DNA of 58,986 nt from the NCBI GenBank assembly GCA_002396885.1, contig DGXY01000046.1, forward strand, positions 53,954 through 112,939, in the 5' to 3' direction. Positions 36,603 through 45,473 of the stretch are shown one piece after another; the stretch's first letter is position 1, and each line of letters opens with the position of its first letter. The stretch is from Akkermansiaceae bacterium UBA5020 (GTDB taxonomy: Bacteria > Verrucomicrobiota > Verrucomicrobiia > Verrucomicrobiales > DEV007). The position numbers and the translations under genes are program-made. The notes under the pieces were generated by a model. It had not been told where the DNA came from, ran no database searches, and saw only the letters and a program-made list of their open reading frames with translations.

Positions 36603-36734
36603 GGGAAAGTGAAAGCGGATCTCTGCGCATTGAAAAACCGGAAAGTGAATGCCCAAAGAACGCTGACCCACCGCCTTCATTCTCCAGGCACACCGACCTT
36701 TTACTTTTCCCTTTTTACCTTTTACTGGGGCACG

Positions 36735-37601
36735 ATGCGCGTCCCTCCCTTCACCCCTGTGAAGTTCGACCTCCTCAAGGTCGGGCACTGTGCTCATCCG
36801 GAGTGCATCGCAATGCGGGGCGGGGGATGGGGTTCGATCGAATTCCCCGCGTTGGTGGGGCTGATTGAACATCCGCGCGAAGGCCTGATCCTCTACGACA
36901 CGGGATATTCGCGGCATTTTTTCGAGGCGACGCGGCGGCCGCCTGAATGTCTCTACCGGATGGTCACGCCGGTGCGATTGACGCCGGAGGAGGAATTGCT
37001 CGGGCAACTCGAGTCCCGTGGGATTGCGGCCTCGGACATCGGTCTGATCGTGATCTCGCATTTCCATGCCGATCATATCGCCGGGTTGCGGGACTTCCCA
37101 ACGGCCCGCTTTTTCGCGACAAGGGCCGAACACGCCGCCAACGAAAAGCGGAGCAGGGTCGCGAGGGTGCGGCGCGCCTACCTCCGGCAACTGCTCCCGG
37201 TGGATTTCGAGGCGCGTAGCTCATGGGTGGAGAATGGAGCGACCGTCCCCGCTCCATGGCCGGGTTTTCGGGCGGGGTTCGATCTCCTCGGCGACGGCAG
37301 CATTGTCGGAATCGACCTGCCGGGTCATACCGCCTCGCAGCTCGGGTTGGCCTTTCGCACGGAGGTTCTCGGCGACGTCTTTCTCGTCGGTGATGCCTGC
37401 TGGAAGATCGAGGGACTCGAACAAAACCGGCCACCGGCTCAGCTTGCCTATTCGCTCTTTGCAAACGGCGAGGAATACGACGCGACCTTCGCGGCGCTGC
37501 GCGAACTCGCGATGTCTGAAGCAGGGCCGGTGCTGATTCCCTCGCACTGTGCCACGACCTGGGCGAAACTCGGCGGCACGCGTCACATCGACCATGCTTG
37601 A
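36735..37601 (+). CDS. MBL-fold metallo-hydrolase, lactonase-like
   Basis: 288 residues from the ATG at 36735; longer in-frame starts run through the repeat element and are rejected. Metal motifs: SHFHADHIAG (H-x-H-x-D-H), PGHTASQLG, VGDACWKIEGL (bridging aspartate) and a final histidine in PSHCATTWAK, all in the order of the AHL-lactonase-like branch. It overlaps the next gene by 8 bases, so they are translated together. In the context of the cluster it may open a lactone or hydrolyse a thioester intermediate, playing the part of the alpha/beta-hydrolase OleB. Confidence 0.88.
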   Translation: MRVPPFTPVKFDLLKVGHCAHPECIAMRGGGWGSIEFPALVGLIEHPREGLILYDTGYSRHFFEATRRPPECLYRMVTPVRLTPEEELLGQLESRGIAASDIGLIVISHFHADHIAGLRDFPTARFFATRAEHAANEKRSRVARVRRAYLRQLLPVDFEARSSWVENGATVPAPWPGFRAGFDLLGDGSIVGIDLPGHTASQLGLAFRTEVLGDVFLVGDACWKIEGLEQNRPPAQLAYSLFANGEEYDATFAALRELAMSEAGPVLIPSHCATTWAKLGGTRHIDHA

Positions 37602-38865
37602 CCGTCTCCTCATCCTCTGGCATTTCGCGGCGACGCGCTGGCTCCCGTCTCCGGGACCACGGACCCGTGAACGCCGCCTGCGCCGTTTCCTCACGAAGGT
37701 GCGCAGGGAGTCGCCCTTCTACGCCGGGCTCAAGACTGAGTGGCCGATCCTGACAAAGAGCGAATTCCTCGATCATTTCGGTGAACTGAACCGGCATCGG
37801 TTTTCCCTCGAAGAGGCGACGGCGGTGGCCCTGCGCGCCGAGCGCGAGCGCGATTTCCGACCCGAGCTGCCCGGCGGAGTCACCGTGGGGCTCTCTTCGG
37901 GCACTTCGGGGACGCGGCATGTCTTCCTCCTGGGCCGCTCAGAGCGCTGCCGCTGGGCCGGACAAATGTTCGCCCGAACCCTCGCGCCGGAATCGCTCAA
38001 GCAGATCCTGAATCCCTTCGCACCGGCGCTGCGGCTTTCATTCTTTCTCCGCGCGAGCAGCAATCTCTACACGACCTTGGCGAGCCGACGGGTCGCTTTC
38101 GACTACTTCGATCTGACCCGCCCGTTCGCCGATCTGATGCGCGAGCTCGTCGCCTCTCCGCCCGATGTCCTGATCGCTCCGGCGACGGTCTTGGTTGAGA
38201 TCGCGCGGGCTCGTCCGTCGATTTCACCGCGCCAGATCCTGTCGGTGGCCGAGGTCCTCGACACGCGCGACCGGGCTGTCGTCGAGGCGGCTTTCGGGGT
38301 GCCAGTCGCGGAGATCTATCAGGCGACTGAGGGGTTCCTCGGCTCCTCCTGTCGGGCCGGGCGAATCCATCTCAATGAGGAAACGTTGCGGATCGAGCCA
38401 CTCTGGATCGATGAAAGCCACGGGCGCTTTCATCCGGTGATCACCGATTTCTCGCGGACGACGCAGTGGTTCGTGCGGCACCGTCTCAATGACGTGCTCC
38501 GCATCGATGCGACGCCGTGTCCGTGTGGCCGGAAGACAACGAGCCTGATTGCGATCGAGGGCCGGGCCGAGGAGGTCCTCTGGTTGCCAGATGGACAGGG
38601 CGGTCTCGCCGCGGTCTTTCCCGACACGGTCCGTCAGGCAATCTACTCGCTCGCAATCCCTCCGGAACGCTATCGCATCGAGCAACACGGCCTCCGCTGG
38701 GAGGTGCGAATGTCAGGAGGTGACGAGACCGGGATCGGCGCGGCCCTCGCGAGGCTCGTTGATGGACTCGCCCTGACAAAACCCGAAATCGTCTTTCTCC
38801 CATGGACTGAGCAACCCGCGGCGGAGAAGCAGAAGCGCATCCGTTGCCTCGCCAAACCGGAATGA
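37594..38865 (+). CDS. F390-synthetase-like adenylate-forming enzyme
   Basis: 423 residues from the ATG at 37594, inside the end of the preceding gene. The ANL-type P-loop GLSSGTSGTRHVF, the adenylate-binding YQATEGFLGSSC, PVITDFSRTTQWF and RHRLNDVL are in the correct order, with CPCG near the end. This is the branch related to phenylacetate-CoA ligase and coenzyme F390 synthetase; no F420 genes are seen, so the name reflects similarity only. Likely activates a carboxylate with ATP. A 4-base ATGA overlap links it to the next gene. Confidence 0.88.
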   Translation: MLDRLLILWHFAATRWLPSPGPRTRERRLRRFLTKVRRESPFYAGLKTEWPILTKSEFLDHFGELNRHRFSLEEATAVALRAERERDFRPELPGGVTVGLSSGTSGTRHVFLLGRSERCRWAGQMFARTLAPESLKQILNPFAPALRLSFFLRASSNLYTTLASRRVAFDYFDLTRPFADLMRELVASPPDVLIAPATVLVEIARARPSISPRQILSVAEVLDTRDRAVVEAAFGVPVAEIYQATEGFLGSSCRAGRIHLNEETLRIEPLWIDESHGRFHPVITDFSRTTQWFVRHRLNDVLRIDATPCPCGRKTTSLIAIEGRAEEVLWLPDGQGGLAAVFPDTVRQAIYSLAIPPERYRIEQHGLRWEVRMSGGDETGIGAALARLVDGLALTKPEIVFLPWTEQPAAEKQKRIRCLAKPE

Positions 38866-39854
38866 AGACGAAGATCCTCATCACCGGCGCTTCCGGATTC
38901 GTCGGACGTTCTTTCTGTCTGAGGCATGCCGAGCGGGAAGATCTCGAGATCCGCGGACTCGGGCGCCGACCGATGGATCTGCCCGGCTACGTGAGGGCCG
39001 ACCTGACGCGTCCGCTCCAGCTGGACTGGATTCCCGATGTCGTCATTCACGCGGCCGCGCGCTCTTCGCCCTGGGGGACGCTCGCGGAATTTCGGAAACA
39101 GAATGTTCTCGCGACCCAGCAGGTCATTGATTTCTGCGAACGACGGGGCGTGAAGAAGCTCGTGTTTGTCTCCTCGAGTTCGGTCTTCTATCGCGACGAG
39201 GACCAGCTCGATCTTACCGAGGAGTCACCGATTGGTCCGACCTATGTGAATCATTATGCGAGGACGAAGCACGAGGCGGAGCGGCTCGTGCGCGGGTATC
39301 GCGGCGATTGGTGTTTGGTCAGGCCAAGGGCGGTCTTTGGTCCGGGAGACACGGTGCTCTTTCCCCGCATCCTGCGGGCGGCGGCGGAAGGTCGCATGAT
39401 CTCGATCTCGCGTCCGGGTGCGCCTGCGGTCGGTGACCTGATCTACATCGACACGCTGTCCGATTATCTCCTGCGGGCGGCGCTCGATCTGAAGGTGAAA
39501 GGTGATTTCAATCTCACGAATGCCGATCCGGTCGTGATGGGGGATCTCCTCGCCGGGATCTTCTCGCGACTCGGGCTGCCTCCGTCCGATCGCACCGTGC
39601 CACTGGCCAAGGCGATGCGGATTGCGGGTATCGTCGAGGGCTTTTACCGGGCTCTCATGCCCTGGCGCGAGCCGCCCATCACGCGCTATGGCGTCGGGGT
39701 GCTCGCCTTTTCAAAGACCTTCGATGTTTCGAAAACGCTGCGGATCCTCGGACCGCCGAGCGTGCCTCTGTCCGAGGGGATTGATCGTTTCATCGCGTGG
39801 CAGCGGGAGGAGCGCGGGGGAATGTCGTCTGGCGGAGGGAACAAAAAGGCTTAG
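38862..39854 (+). CDS. NAD-dependent epimerase/dehydratase family (extended SDR)
   Basis: 330 residues. The nucleotide-binding ITGASGFVGRSF and the catalytic Y-x-x-x-K (YARTKHEA) are intact. SSSSVFYRDEDQLDLTEE and LTNADPVVMGDLLAG match the 3-beta-hydroxysteroid dehydrogenase-like branch, which includes OleD, the 2-alkyl-3-ketoacid reductase. It starts within the stop of the adenylating gene (ATGA) and ends nine bases before nadD. Likely reduces a 3-keto intermediate; the substrate is inferred from context only. Confidence 0.9.
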   Translation: MKTKILITGASGFVGRSFCLRHAEREDLEIRGLGRRPMDLPGYVRADLTRPLQLDWIPDVVIHAAARSSPWGTLAEFRKQNVLATQQVIDFCERRGVKKLVFVSSSSVFYRDEDQLDLTEESPIGPTYVNHYARTKHEAERLVRGYRGDWCLVRPRAVFGPGDTVLFPRILRAAAEGRMISISRPGAPAVGDLIYIDTLSDYLLRAALDLKVKGDFNLTNADPVVMGDLLAGIFSRLGLPPSDRTVPLAKAMRIAGIVEGFYRALMPWREPPITRYGVGVLAFSKTFDVSKTLRILGPPSVPLSEGIDRFIAWQREERGGMSSGGGNKKA

Positions 39855-39863
39855 TTTGTCGCG

Positions 39864-40463
39864 ATGGCCGATCCTGCCAAACAGCAATCCCCCTCCCGCC
39901 GCGTCGCGATTTTCGGCGGCTCCTTCGATCCCGTTCATCGCGGTCACCTCGCGATGGCGACGTTGGCGCGCGCGGTCGCGGGGCTGGAGGAGGTGCTCTT
40001 CATGCCTGCGGCGGTCTCTCCATTCAAGCAGGGCACCGTGGCCACGGCGGCACAAAGGTTCGAGATGCTCGGGATCGCGCTTGCCGACGCTGCGATGGAC
40101 TGGGCCGGGGTCTCCGACTTCGAACTGAAACGTCCTGCGCCAAGTTATTCGTGGGAGACCCTACGGCACTTCCGTGCGCTCGAGCCGGAGACGGAGTGGT
40201 ATTGGATCCTCGGTACCGATCAATGGGAGCAGATCGATCGATGGGCCGAGCCGGAGCGACTGCGCGAAGGACTCCATTTTCTCGTCTTCACCCGCGAGGG
40301 GCAAATCGTTCGCGACCGTCCGGGATGGCGGCGCACCGCGATCCCCTTCGAGCATCCCGCCTCGTCGACGGCGATCCGCGCCGACTTCGCGGCACACCGC
40401 GATTGGCTCACGGAGGGGGTGGCGGCTTACTGCGGGCAGGAAAGAATTTACGGAAGTTTGTAA
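39864..40463 (+). CDS. nadD: Nicotinate-nucleotide adenylyltransferase
   Basis: 199 residues. Adenylates nicotinate mononucleotide in NAD synthesis. GGSFDPVHRGHLAMA is the nucleotidyltransferase signature, VSPFKQGTVATAAQRFEML and SSTAIRA (the ISSTxIR motif) are the expected second set. Length is normal. It follows the SDR gene by nine bases, but belongs functionally to core metabolism. Confidence 0.95.
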   Translation: MADPAKQQSPSRRVAIFGGSFDPVHRGHLAMATLARAVAGLEEVLFMPAAVSPFKQGTVATAAQRFEMLGIALADAAMDWAGVSDFELKRPAPSYSWETLRHFRALEPETEWYWILGTDQWEQIDRWAEPERLREGLHFLVFTREGQIVRDRPGWRRTAIPFEHPASSTAIRADFAAHRDWLTEGVAAYCGQERIYGSL

Positions 40464-40507
40464 GAAAGCCGCTCAATGCGGCGACTGTAACCGAAGACAA
40501 ATCTCTC

Positions 40508-40843
40508 ATGAAAGCGATCCACCTCGATTCCTCGAATTTTGATTCCACTCTCGCCGCGACTGATCTTCCGGTCCTTGTCGATTTCCACGCCGAATGGTGT
40601 GGGCCCTGCAAGATGCTCGGTCCCATCGTCGAGCAGATCGCGGTCTCGAAAGAAGGCGAAGCACTTGTCGCCAAGGTCGACATCGATGCGGCCCGCGATC
40701 TCGCGACGCGCTACCGCATCACCTCGGTGCCGACGGTGATCGTCTTCAAGCACGGTGAACCCGTCGTCGGAGCCCGTGGTGTCCAGACCAAGGCCGCGCT
40801 CGAGTCCATGATCGCTGAAGCGGCCGCCAAATCGGCCGGCTAA
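40508..40843 (+). CDS. trxA: Thioredoxin
   Basis: 111 residues from the ATG at 40508. Cytosolic disulfide reductase. VDFHAEWCGPCKMLGP carries the canonical WCGPC redox site, followed by the cis-proline segment ITSVPTVIVFKHGE. A GC-rich 5-bp hairpin lies between nadD and this gene (40468-40482) without a T run. Confidence 0.96.
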   Translation: MKAIHLDSSNFDSTLAATDLPVLVDFHAEWCGPCKMLGPIVEQIAVSKEGEALVAKVDIDAARDLATRYRITSVPTVIVFKHGEPVVGARGVQTKAALESMIAEAAAKSAG

Positions 40844-40875
40844 GCCCGGCGGATCGAACCCTTCCGGGCAGTTTT
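40844..40875 (+). terminator. Weak terminator after thioredoxin
   Basis: A 6-bp stem (GCCCGG at 40844-40849, CCGGGC at 40864-40869) with a 14-base loop is followed after two bases by TTTT. The stem is short and the loop long, so this may or may not terminate. Confidence 0.35.
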
Positions 40876-40911
40876 CGCCTACGCGAAGGCGTCACCGAAT
40901 CGCACTGAAAA

Positions 40912-40937
40912 CGGGATCTTCGTGTGCGAAGGTCCCG
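40912..40937. promoter_or_regulatory. Inverted repeat in the leader of the cytochrome-like gene
   Basis: CGGGATCTTCG and CGAAGGTCCCG pair over 11 positions with one mismatch around a 4-base loop. It ends 14 bases before the start codon at 40952, close enough to affect ribosome binding if formed in the RNA, or to be a regulator-binding site. It has no T tract. Confidence 0.5.
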
Positions 40938-40951
40938 TATCTACGTATAAG

Positions 40952-43327
40952 ATGATTCGATCCTCCCTCCTTCTCTTTTTTCTGGCACTCTCGCTCGCGG
41001 CAATGGCCCCGGCGCGGGCCGATCAGAAGGCCTTTGATGCGATCGAGGTCCTCCTCGCCGATCATTGCTATGAATGTCATGGCGACGGGGCGAGCAAGGG
41101 GGATTTCGCGATGGACGACTACGCCTCGATCGAGGCGCACTTGCAGGACTTCGCCGTCTGGTTCGAGATCTGGAAAAACGTCCGCAGCAACCTCATGCCG
41201 CCGGCTGACAAGCCGCAGTTGAAGACCGAGGACAAGGAAAAGGTTCTCGCCTTCATCGAGTCCACCGTTTTCAAGATCGATCCGAAAAACCCCGACCCGG
41301 GACGCGTCACGATCCGCCGCCTCAACCGCGAGGAATACCGGAACTCGATCAAGGACCTCCTGAAATACGACTTCAACGTCGCTGACATCCTCCCTGCCGA
41401 CGACACCGGCTACGGCTTCGACACGATTGGCGACGTCCTCAGCATCTCACCGCTGCTGATGGAGAAATACCTCGAGGCGGCGGGTCTGATCGTCGAGAGC
41501 GCCGTGCCGACGAACGGTCCGGAGATCGTCGAATGGTGGTTCGATGCGAAGGCCTTCAAGGACGAAAAGAACAAGGATTGGTCGCTCGACTGGATGCCCT
41601 TCGACCACCCCCGCAAATTGCAGCTCAAGCCGTATGTGAGCCACGACGGTGAATATGAGATCCGGGTCGACTTCCGCATCCGTGGTTCCGACGAAGCGAG
41701 CTCGAACACTGCCACGCTCAAAGTCGGCGCCGACGACAAGACCCTGACCGAACGCAAACTCGGCTGGGACAACTCCGAGCGCATCACTTTGAAAACAAAG
41801 GCCGTCCTCAAGCAGGGCAAGGACGCTGCCTTCTGGGTCGCCACCGAGACCGGCGAGCCGCCGCGAGAGGGCGAGAACAAACTCGCGATTGATGTGGAGA
41901 GTTTCCGTATCCGCGGTCCGCTCGACGGGAGCAAGAAGGACTACCCCTGGGGCGTGCGCCACCTCTTCTCACAGGGGCCTCCTGCGGCCGACGAAAAGGC
42001 CCGCGATCCCTATCGCGAGGCGATTCTCCGGAAATTCGCGAGCCAAGCCTTCCGGCGTCCCGTCGATGACACGACCCTGAAGCGCCTCGTCGGCCTCGCC
42101 CGTCAGGTCGACACGCAACCCGGCTACAATTTCGAACACGGCATCGCCGAGGCCATCACCGCCGTCCTCGTCAGCCCGCGTTTCCTCCTCCGTGCCGAGA
42201 TCCAGCCCGAGCCGGACAATCCGGCCAAGGTGGTGCCGATCGATGAGTTCGCCCTTGCCTCGCGTCTTTCCTACTTCCTCTGGAGCTCGATTCCGGACGA
42301 TGAATTGTTGAAGCTCGCCGGCGAAGGCAAGCTGCGCGCCAATCTCCGCGCCCAGGTCGACCGCATGCTGAAGGACGACAAGTCGAAGCGCATGATCACG
42401 AACTTCGTCGGCCAGTGGCTCCAGGCCCGCGACGTCGAGACGCTCAGTTTCAACGAACGTTCCCTCCTTGGCGAAAAGGATCTCGAAAAGGCGCGTCGCA
42501 TCTTCAACGGTCGCCTCCGCCAGTCGATGCGGATGGAGAGCGAGGAGTTCTTCTCCCACGTCCTCCGTGAGAACCGGCCTGCGACGGAACTGCTCACCGC
42601 GAACTACACTTATCTCAACGAACCGCTCGCCGAATGGTACAATGTCGACGGGGTGAAAGGCACCCACATGCGCAAGGTCGATGTGCCCGCGGACAAACAC
42701 CGCGGTGGTCTCCTCAGTCAGGCCACCTTCCACTTGGTCACCTCCAATCCGACGCGGACCTCGCCGGTGAAGCGCGGGCTCTTCGTGCTCGAGAATTTCC
42801 TCGCCACGCCCGCGCCGCCCGCCGTGCCCGATGTGCCGCCGCTCGAGGCCTCGGCGAAGGGCGACAAGAAAAATCTACCCCTGCGCGAGATCCTCAAGAT
42901 CCACGCCGAACAGAAACTCTGCGCTTCCTGCCACGCCCGCATGGATCCGATAGGTCTCGCCCTCGAGAACTACAACGCCATCGGCGTGTGGCGCGACGAT
43001 GACAAAGGCCAGCCCATCGACACGAGCGGACAACTCATGACCGGGGAGAAATTCAGCAACGCCCGGCAGTTGAGCGAGATCCTCGCATCGGCCCGCAAGG
43101 AGGATTTCCACCGCGCTCTCGCCGAGAAGCTGATGACCTATGCGGTTGGTCGCGGCATCGAATACTACGACGCCCCCACCATCGACAAGATCGTCGCCGA
43201 TGCGGAGATGAACGGCGGCACCCTGCGCCAGATTCTCTACGGCGTGGTCGAAAGTGCTCCCTTCCAGAAGCGGCGGGGGGACGGTGGCTTCAGTGCGGGT
43301 GGGGCGAAGGAGACGCGGTCGGAGTAA
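40952..43327 (+). CDS. Planctomycete-type cytochrome protein (DUF1587/1592/1588/1585)
   Basis: 791 residues with a signal peptide (MIRSSLLLFFLALSLAAMAP, then ARA). An N-terminal heme-binding domain has C-Y-E-C-H in LLADHCYECHGDG. VTIRRLNREEYRNSIKDLL (DUF1587), a central carbohydrate-binding-like region (about 195-330), ASRLSYFLWSSIPDDELL (DUF1592), GGLLSQATFHLV / RTSPVKRGLFVLENF (DUF1588) and a second C-A-S-C-H in KLCASCHARMDPIG followed by DUF1585 complete the usual order. The protein is periplasmic; function unproven, thought to act in redox degradation of polymers. The frequent partner gene (DUF1552) does not follow. Confidence 0.92.
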   Translation: MIRSSLLLFFLALSLAAMAPARADQKAFDAIEVLLADHCYECHGDGASKGDFAMDDYASIEAHLQDFAVWFEIWKNVRSNLMPPADKPQLKTEDKEKVLAFIESTVFKIDPKNPDPGRVTIRRLNREEYRNSIKDLLKYDFNVADILPADDTGYGFDTIGDVLSISPLLMEKYLEAAGLIVESAVPTNGPEIVEWWFDAKAFKDEKNKDWSLDWMPFDHPRKLQLKPYVSHDGEYEIRVDFRIRGSDEASSNTATLKVGADDKTLTERKLGWDNSERITLKTKAVLKQGKDAAFWVATETGEPPREGENKLAIDVESFRIRGPLDGSKKDYPWGVRHLFSQGPPAADEKARDPYREAILRKFASQAFRRPVDDTTLKRLVGLARQVDTQPGYNFEHGIAEAITAVLVSPRFLLRAEIQPEPDNPAKVVPIDEFALASRLSYFLWSSIPDDELLKLAGEGKLRANLRAQVDRMLKDDKSKRMITNFVGQWLQARDVETLSFNERSLLGEKDLEKARRIFNGRLRQSMRMESEEFFSHVLRENRPATELLTANYTYLNEPLAEWYNVDGVKGTHMRKVDVPADKHRGGLLSQATFHLVTSNPTRTSPVKRGLFVLENFLATPAPPAVPDVPPLEASAKGDKKNLPLREILKIHAEQKLCASCHARMDPIGLALENYNAIGVWRDDDKGQPIDTSGQLMTGEKFSNARQLSEILASARKEDFHRALAEKLMTYAVGRGIEYYDAPTIDKIVADAEMNGGTLRQILYGVVESAPFQKRRGDGGFSAGGAKETRSE

Positions 43328-43369
43328 AACGGCCCTTGCGATGTCCGGGAATCGAGCGACGATTTTTTC

Positions 43370-43633
43370 ATGAGCGAAACACCGTCCTCCCGTCCCTCTC
43401 CGATCTTCAGCATCGCCTCGGTTCTTTCGATCATCTGCGCCATCGGGAGCTTCATGTCCGGGGCGATCCTTGGGCTGATTCTGGCCGTGCTTGCCATCGT
43501 CTTCGGATCCTTCGGAACGCTCTTGTCCCTCTCGCCTCATCGTCGTGGTGGAGTGATGAGCACCTTCGCGATGGTCGCCGGTATCATCGGCATCGTCGCT
43601 GCGGTGATCAAGGCGATCCTCTGGATCTTCTGA
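43370..43633 (+). CDS. Small membrane protein, DUF4190-like
   Basis: 87 residues: a short Ser/Pro-rich N-terminus (MSETPSSRPSP), then two long hydrophobic helices (about 12-50 and 62-87) separated by SPHRRGGVMS. Such two-helix proteins are often called DUF4190-like, but the sequence is too simple to be sure. The next gene starts about 100 bases later on the same strand. Confidence 0.65.
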   Translation: MSETPSSRPSPIFSIASVLSIICAIGSFMSGAILGLILAVLAIVFGSFGTLLSLSPHRRGGVMSTFAMVAGIIGIVAAVIKAILWIF

Positions 43634-43733
43634 CTGAGGTCGATCCATGCGGGTTCGATCATTGGGTCAAGAGGGATGGTTTCCGTGCCAAGCCGCCCTT
43701 TTCAAGAGACACTTCCTGCGCTTTGCTCGGTGC

Positions 43734-45473
43734 ATGAAAACCGCCCTCAGTCTTCTTGGTATTCTCGTTCTCACTGGATCTCTTCGCGCCCAGGAGGAGA
43801 ACTACCCCGTCCCTCCCGAATCGGTGAAGCAGGAAGGCGTGCCCGTCGGCATCGTGACGAAAGGCGTCTTCAACGAGAGCACGATCTTCCCCGGCACGAC
43901 GCGTGACTACGCGGTCTATGTGCCCGCCCAATACGATGGCTCGCAGCCTGCCGCCCTGATGGTCTTTCAGGACGGGCTCGGTTACCTCAATAACGTTCCG
44001 GTCACCTTCGACAATCTTATCCACACCGGCGAGATGCCGGTGACGATCGGACTCTTCGTGAACCCCGGGGTCGTGCCTGAGTTGAATGAAAATTCGCTCC
44101 CCCGCTACAACCGCTCCTTCGAATACGATGCCGCCGACGACCGCTACGCGCGGTTTCTCCTCACCGAGATGATGCCGCACGCCTTGAAGGATCTGAAGGT
44201 GACGAGCGATCCCAATCTGCGCGCCATCTGCGGCTCGAGCTCGGGCGGGATTGCCGCCTTTCAGGTCGCGTGGGAGCGGCCGGATCAGTTCCGCCGCGTC
44301 TTCACCACCGTGGGCACCTATGTTGGCCTGCGTGGCGGCAACGAACTGCCCGTGCTCGTCCGCAAGCTCGAACCGAAGCCGATCCGCATCTTCCTGCAGG
44401 ACGGCAAGAACGACAACAATCTCTACTGCGGCAGCTGGTGGGTCGCGAATCAGGACATGCTCGCCTCCTTCCAGTGGGCCGGCTACGAGGTGAACCACGC
44501 CTGGGGCGAGGGTGGTCACAACCGCAAGCATGGCAACGCGATATTCCCCGAGGTGCTGCGATGGCTCTGGCAGGATTGGAAGGGCGAGGGAGCCGTCGTC
44601 AGGACCCATCTCGACCAATCGAAGAGCAAGGCGAACGACTTCCTCGTCGAGGGCGAGGGCTGGCAGCTCGTCAGTGAAGGACACGGCTTCACCGAAGGTC
44701 CGGCGGTGAATCCCGCGGGCGAACTTTTTTTCTCCGACCTCGAGCAGAGCAAGATCTGGCGCGTCGCGGTGGGCGGGAAGGTATCCCTCTTCCAGGAAAA
44801 TACCGGCAACGTCAATGGCCTAGCCTTCGCTCCCGATGGCAAGACGCTCTACGGATGTGAGGGCAATCCCGGCCGGATCATCTCGTGGAACATTGAATCA
44901 GGCGAGAAGAAGGTCCACGCCGAAAATGTAAAGCCGAACGATGTCGTCGTGGCGAACGATGGCACCGTCTACTTCTCAGAGCCGCGCAAGAAAGCGATCC
45001 ATGTCATCACTCCGGAGGGCGAGGTGAAGGTGGCGTCGGCGGACTTCTCGGGCGTCAACGGCGTCGTCCTCAGCGCCGACCAGTCACTCGTCTACGCGGC
45101 GGACTTCGGCGGGCGTTTCGTCTGGTCGGGCCAACGCAAACCCGACGGCACCCTCGCCTATGTGCAGCCCTACTACCATATGGACACTCCGCCCGCATCC
45201 GTCGAAGTGCGCAGCCAGGCCGACGGCATGGCGGTGGCGAAGGACGGCTGGCTCCTTGTCGCCACGGCGATGGGCGTGCAGATCTGCGACCAACCCGGGC
45301 GTGTGAATCTCATCGTGCCGACTCCGATCGGGGAACGGTATCCTTCGAACGTCGCCCTCCACGGGAACACGCTCTATGCCACTTGCGGGACGAAGGTCTT
45401 CAAACGCAAGGTCAAGCTCGATGGGGCGCAGGCGTGGGACAAGCCGGTGAAACCGGAAAAGCCAAGATTATGA
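43734..45473 (+). CDS. Exported esterase fused to SMP-30/gluconolactonase propeller
   Basis: 579 residues from the ATG at 43734, with a signal peptide (MKTALSLLGILVLTGSLRAQ). The first half is a putative esterase (Fes/esterase D-like): RDYAVYVPAQYDG, VFQDGLGYLNN, the elbow GSSSGG in AICGSSSGGIAAF, and a histidine in GEGGHNRKHG. From about residue 310 a six-bladed SMP-30 propeller follows, with GFTEGPAVNPAGELFFSD, NVNGLAFAPDGKTLYGCEG and QADGMAVAKDGWLLV. SMP-30 enzymes hydrolyse sugar lactones with a divalent metal. The fusion is frequent in Verrucomicrobia. It overlaps the next gene by four bases (ATGA). Confidence 0.9.
   Translation: MKTALSLLGILVLTGSLRAQEENYPVPPESVKQEGVPVGIVTKGVFNESTIFPGTTRDYAVYVPAQYDGSQPAALMVFQDGLGYLNNVPVTFDNLIHTGEMPVTIGLFVNPGVVPELNENSLPRYNRSFEYDAADDRYARFLLTEMMPHALKDLKVTSDPNLRAICGSSSGGIAAFQVAWERPDQFRRVFTTVGTYVGLRGGNELPVLVRKLEPKPIRIFLQDGKNDNNLYCGSWWVANQDMLASFQWAGYEVNHAWGEGGHNRKHGNAIFPEVLRWLWQDWKGEGAVVRTHLDQSKSKANDFLVEGEGWQLVSEGHGFTEGPAVNPAGELFFSDLEQSKIWRVAVGGKVSLFQENTGNVNGLAFAPDGKTLYGCEGNPGRIISWNIESGEKKVHAENVKPNDVVVANDGTVYFSEPRKKAIHVITPEGEVKVASADFSGVNGVVLSADQSLVYAADFGGRFVWSGQRKPDGTLAYVQPYYHMDTPPASVEVRSQADGMAVAKDGWLLVATAMGVQICDQPGRVNLIVPTPIGERYPSNVALHGNTLYATCGTKVFKRKVKLDGAQAWDKPVKPEKPRL

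Noticed and set aside
37594..38865. True coenzyme F390 synthetase
   Set aside because: No F420-related genes or methanogen context; only the general adenylating motifs match.
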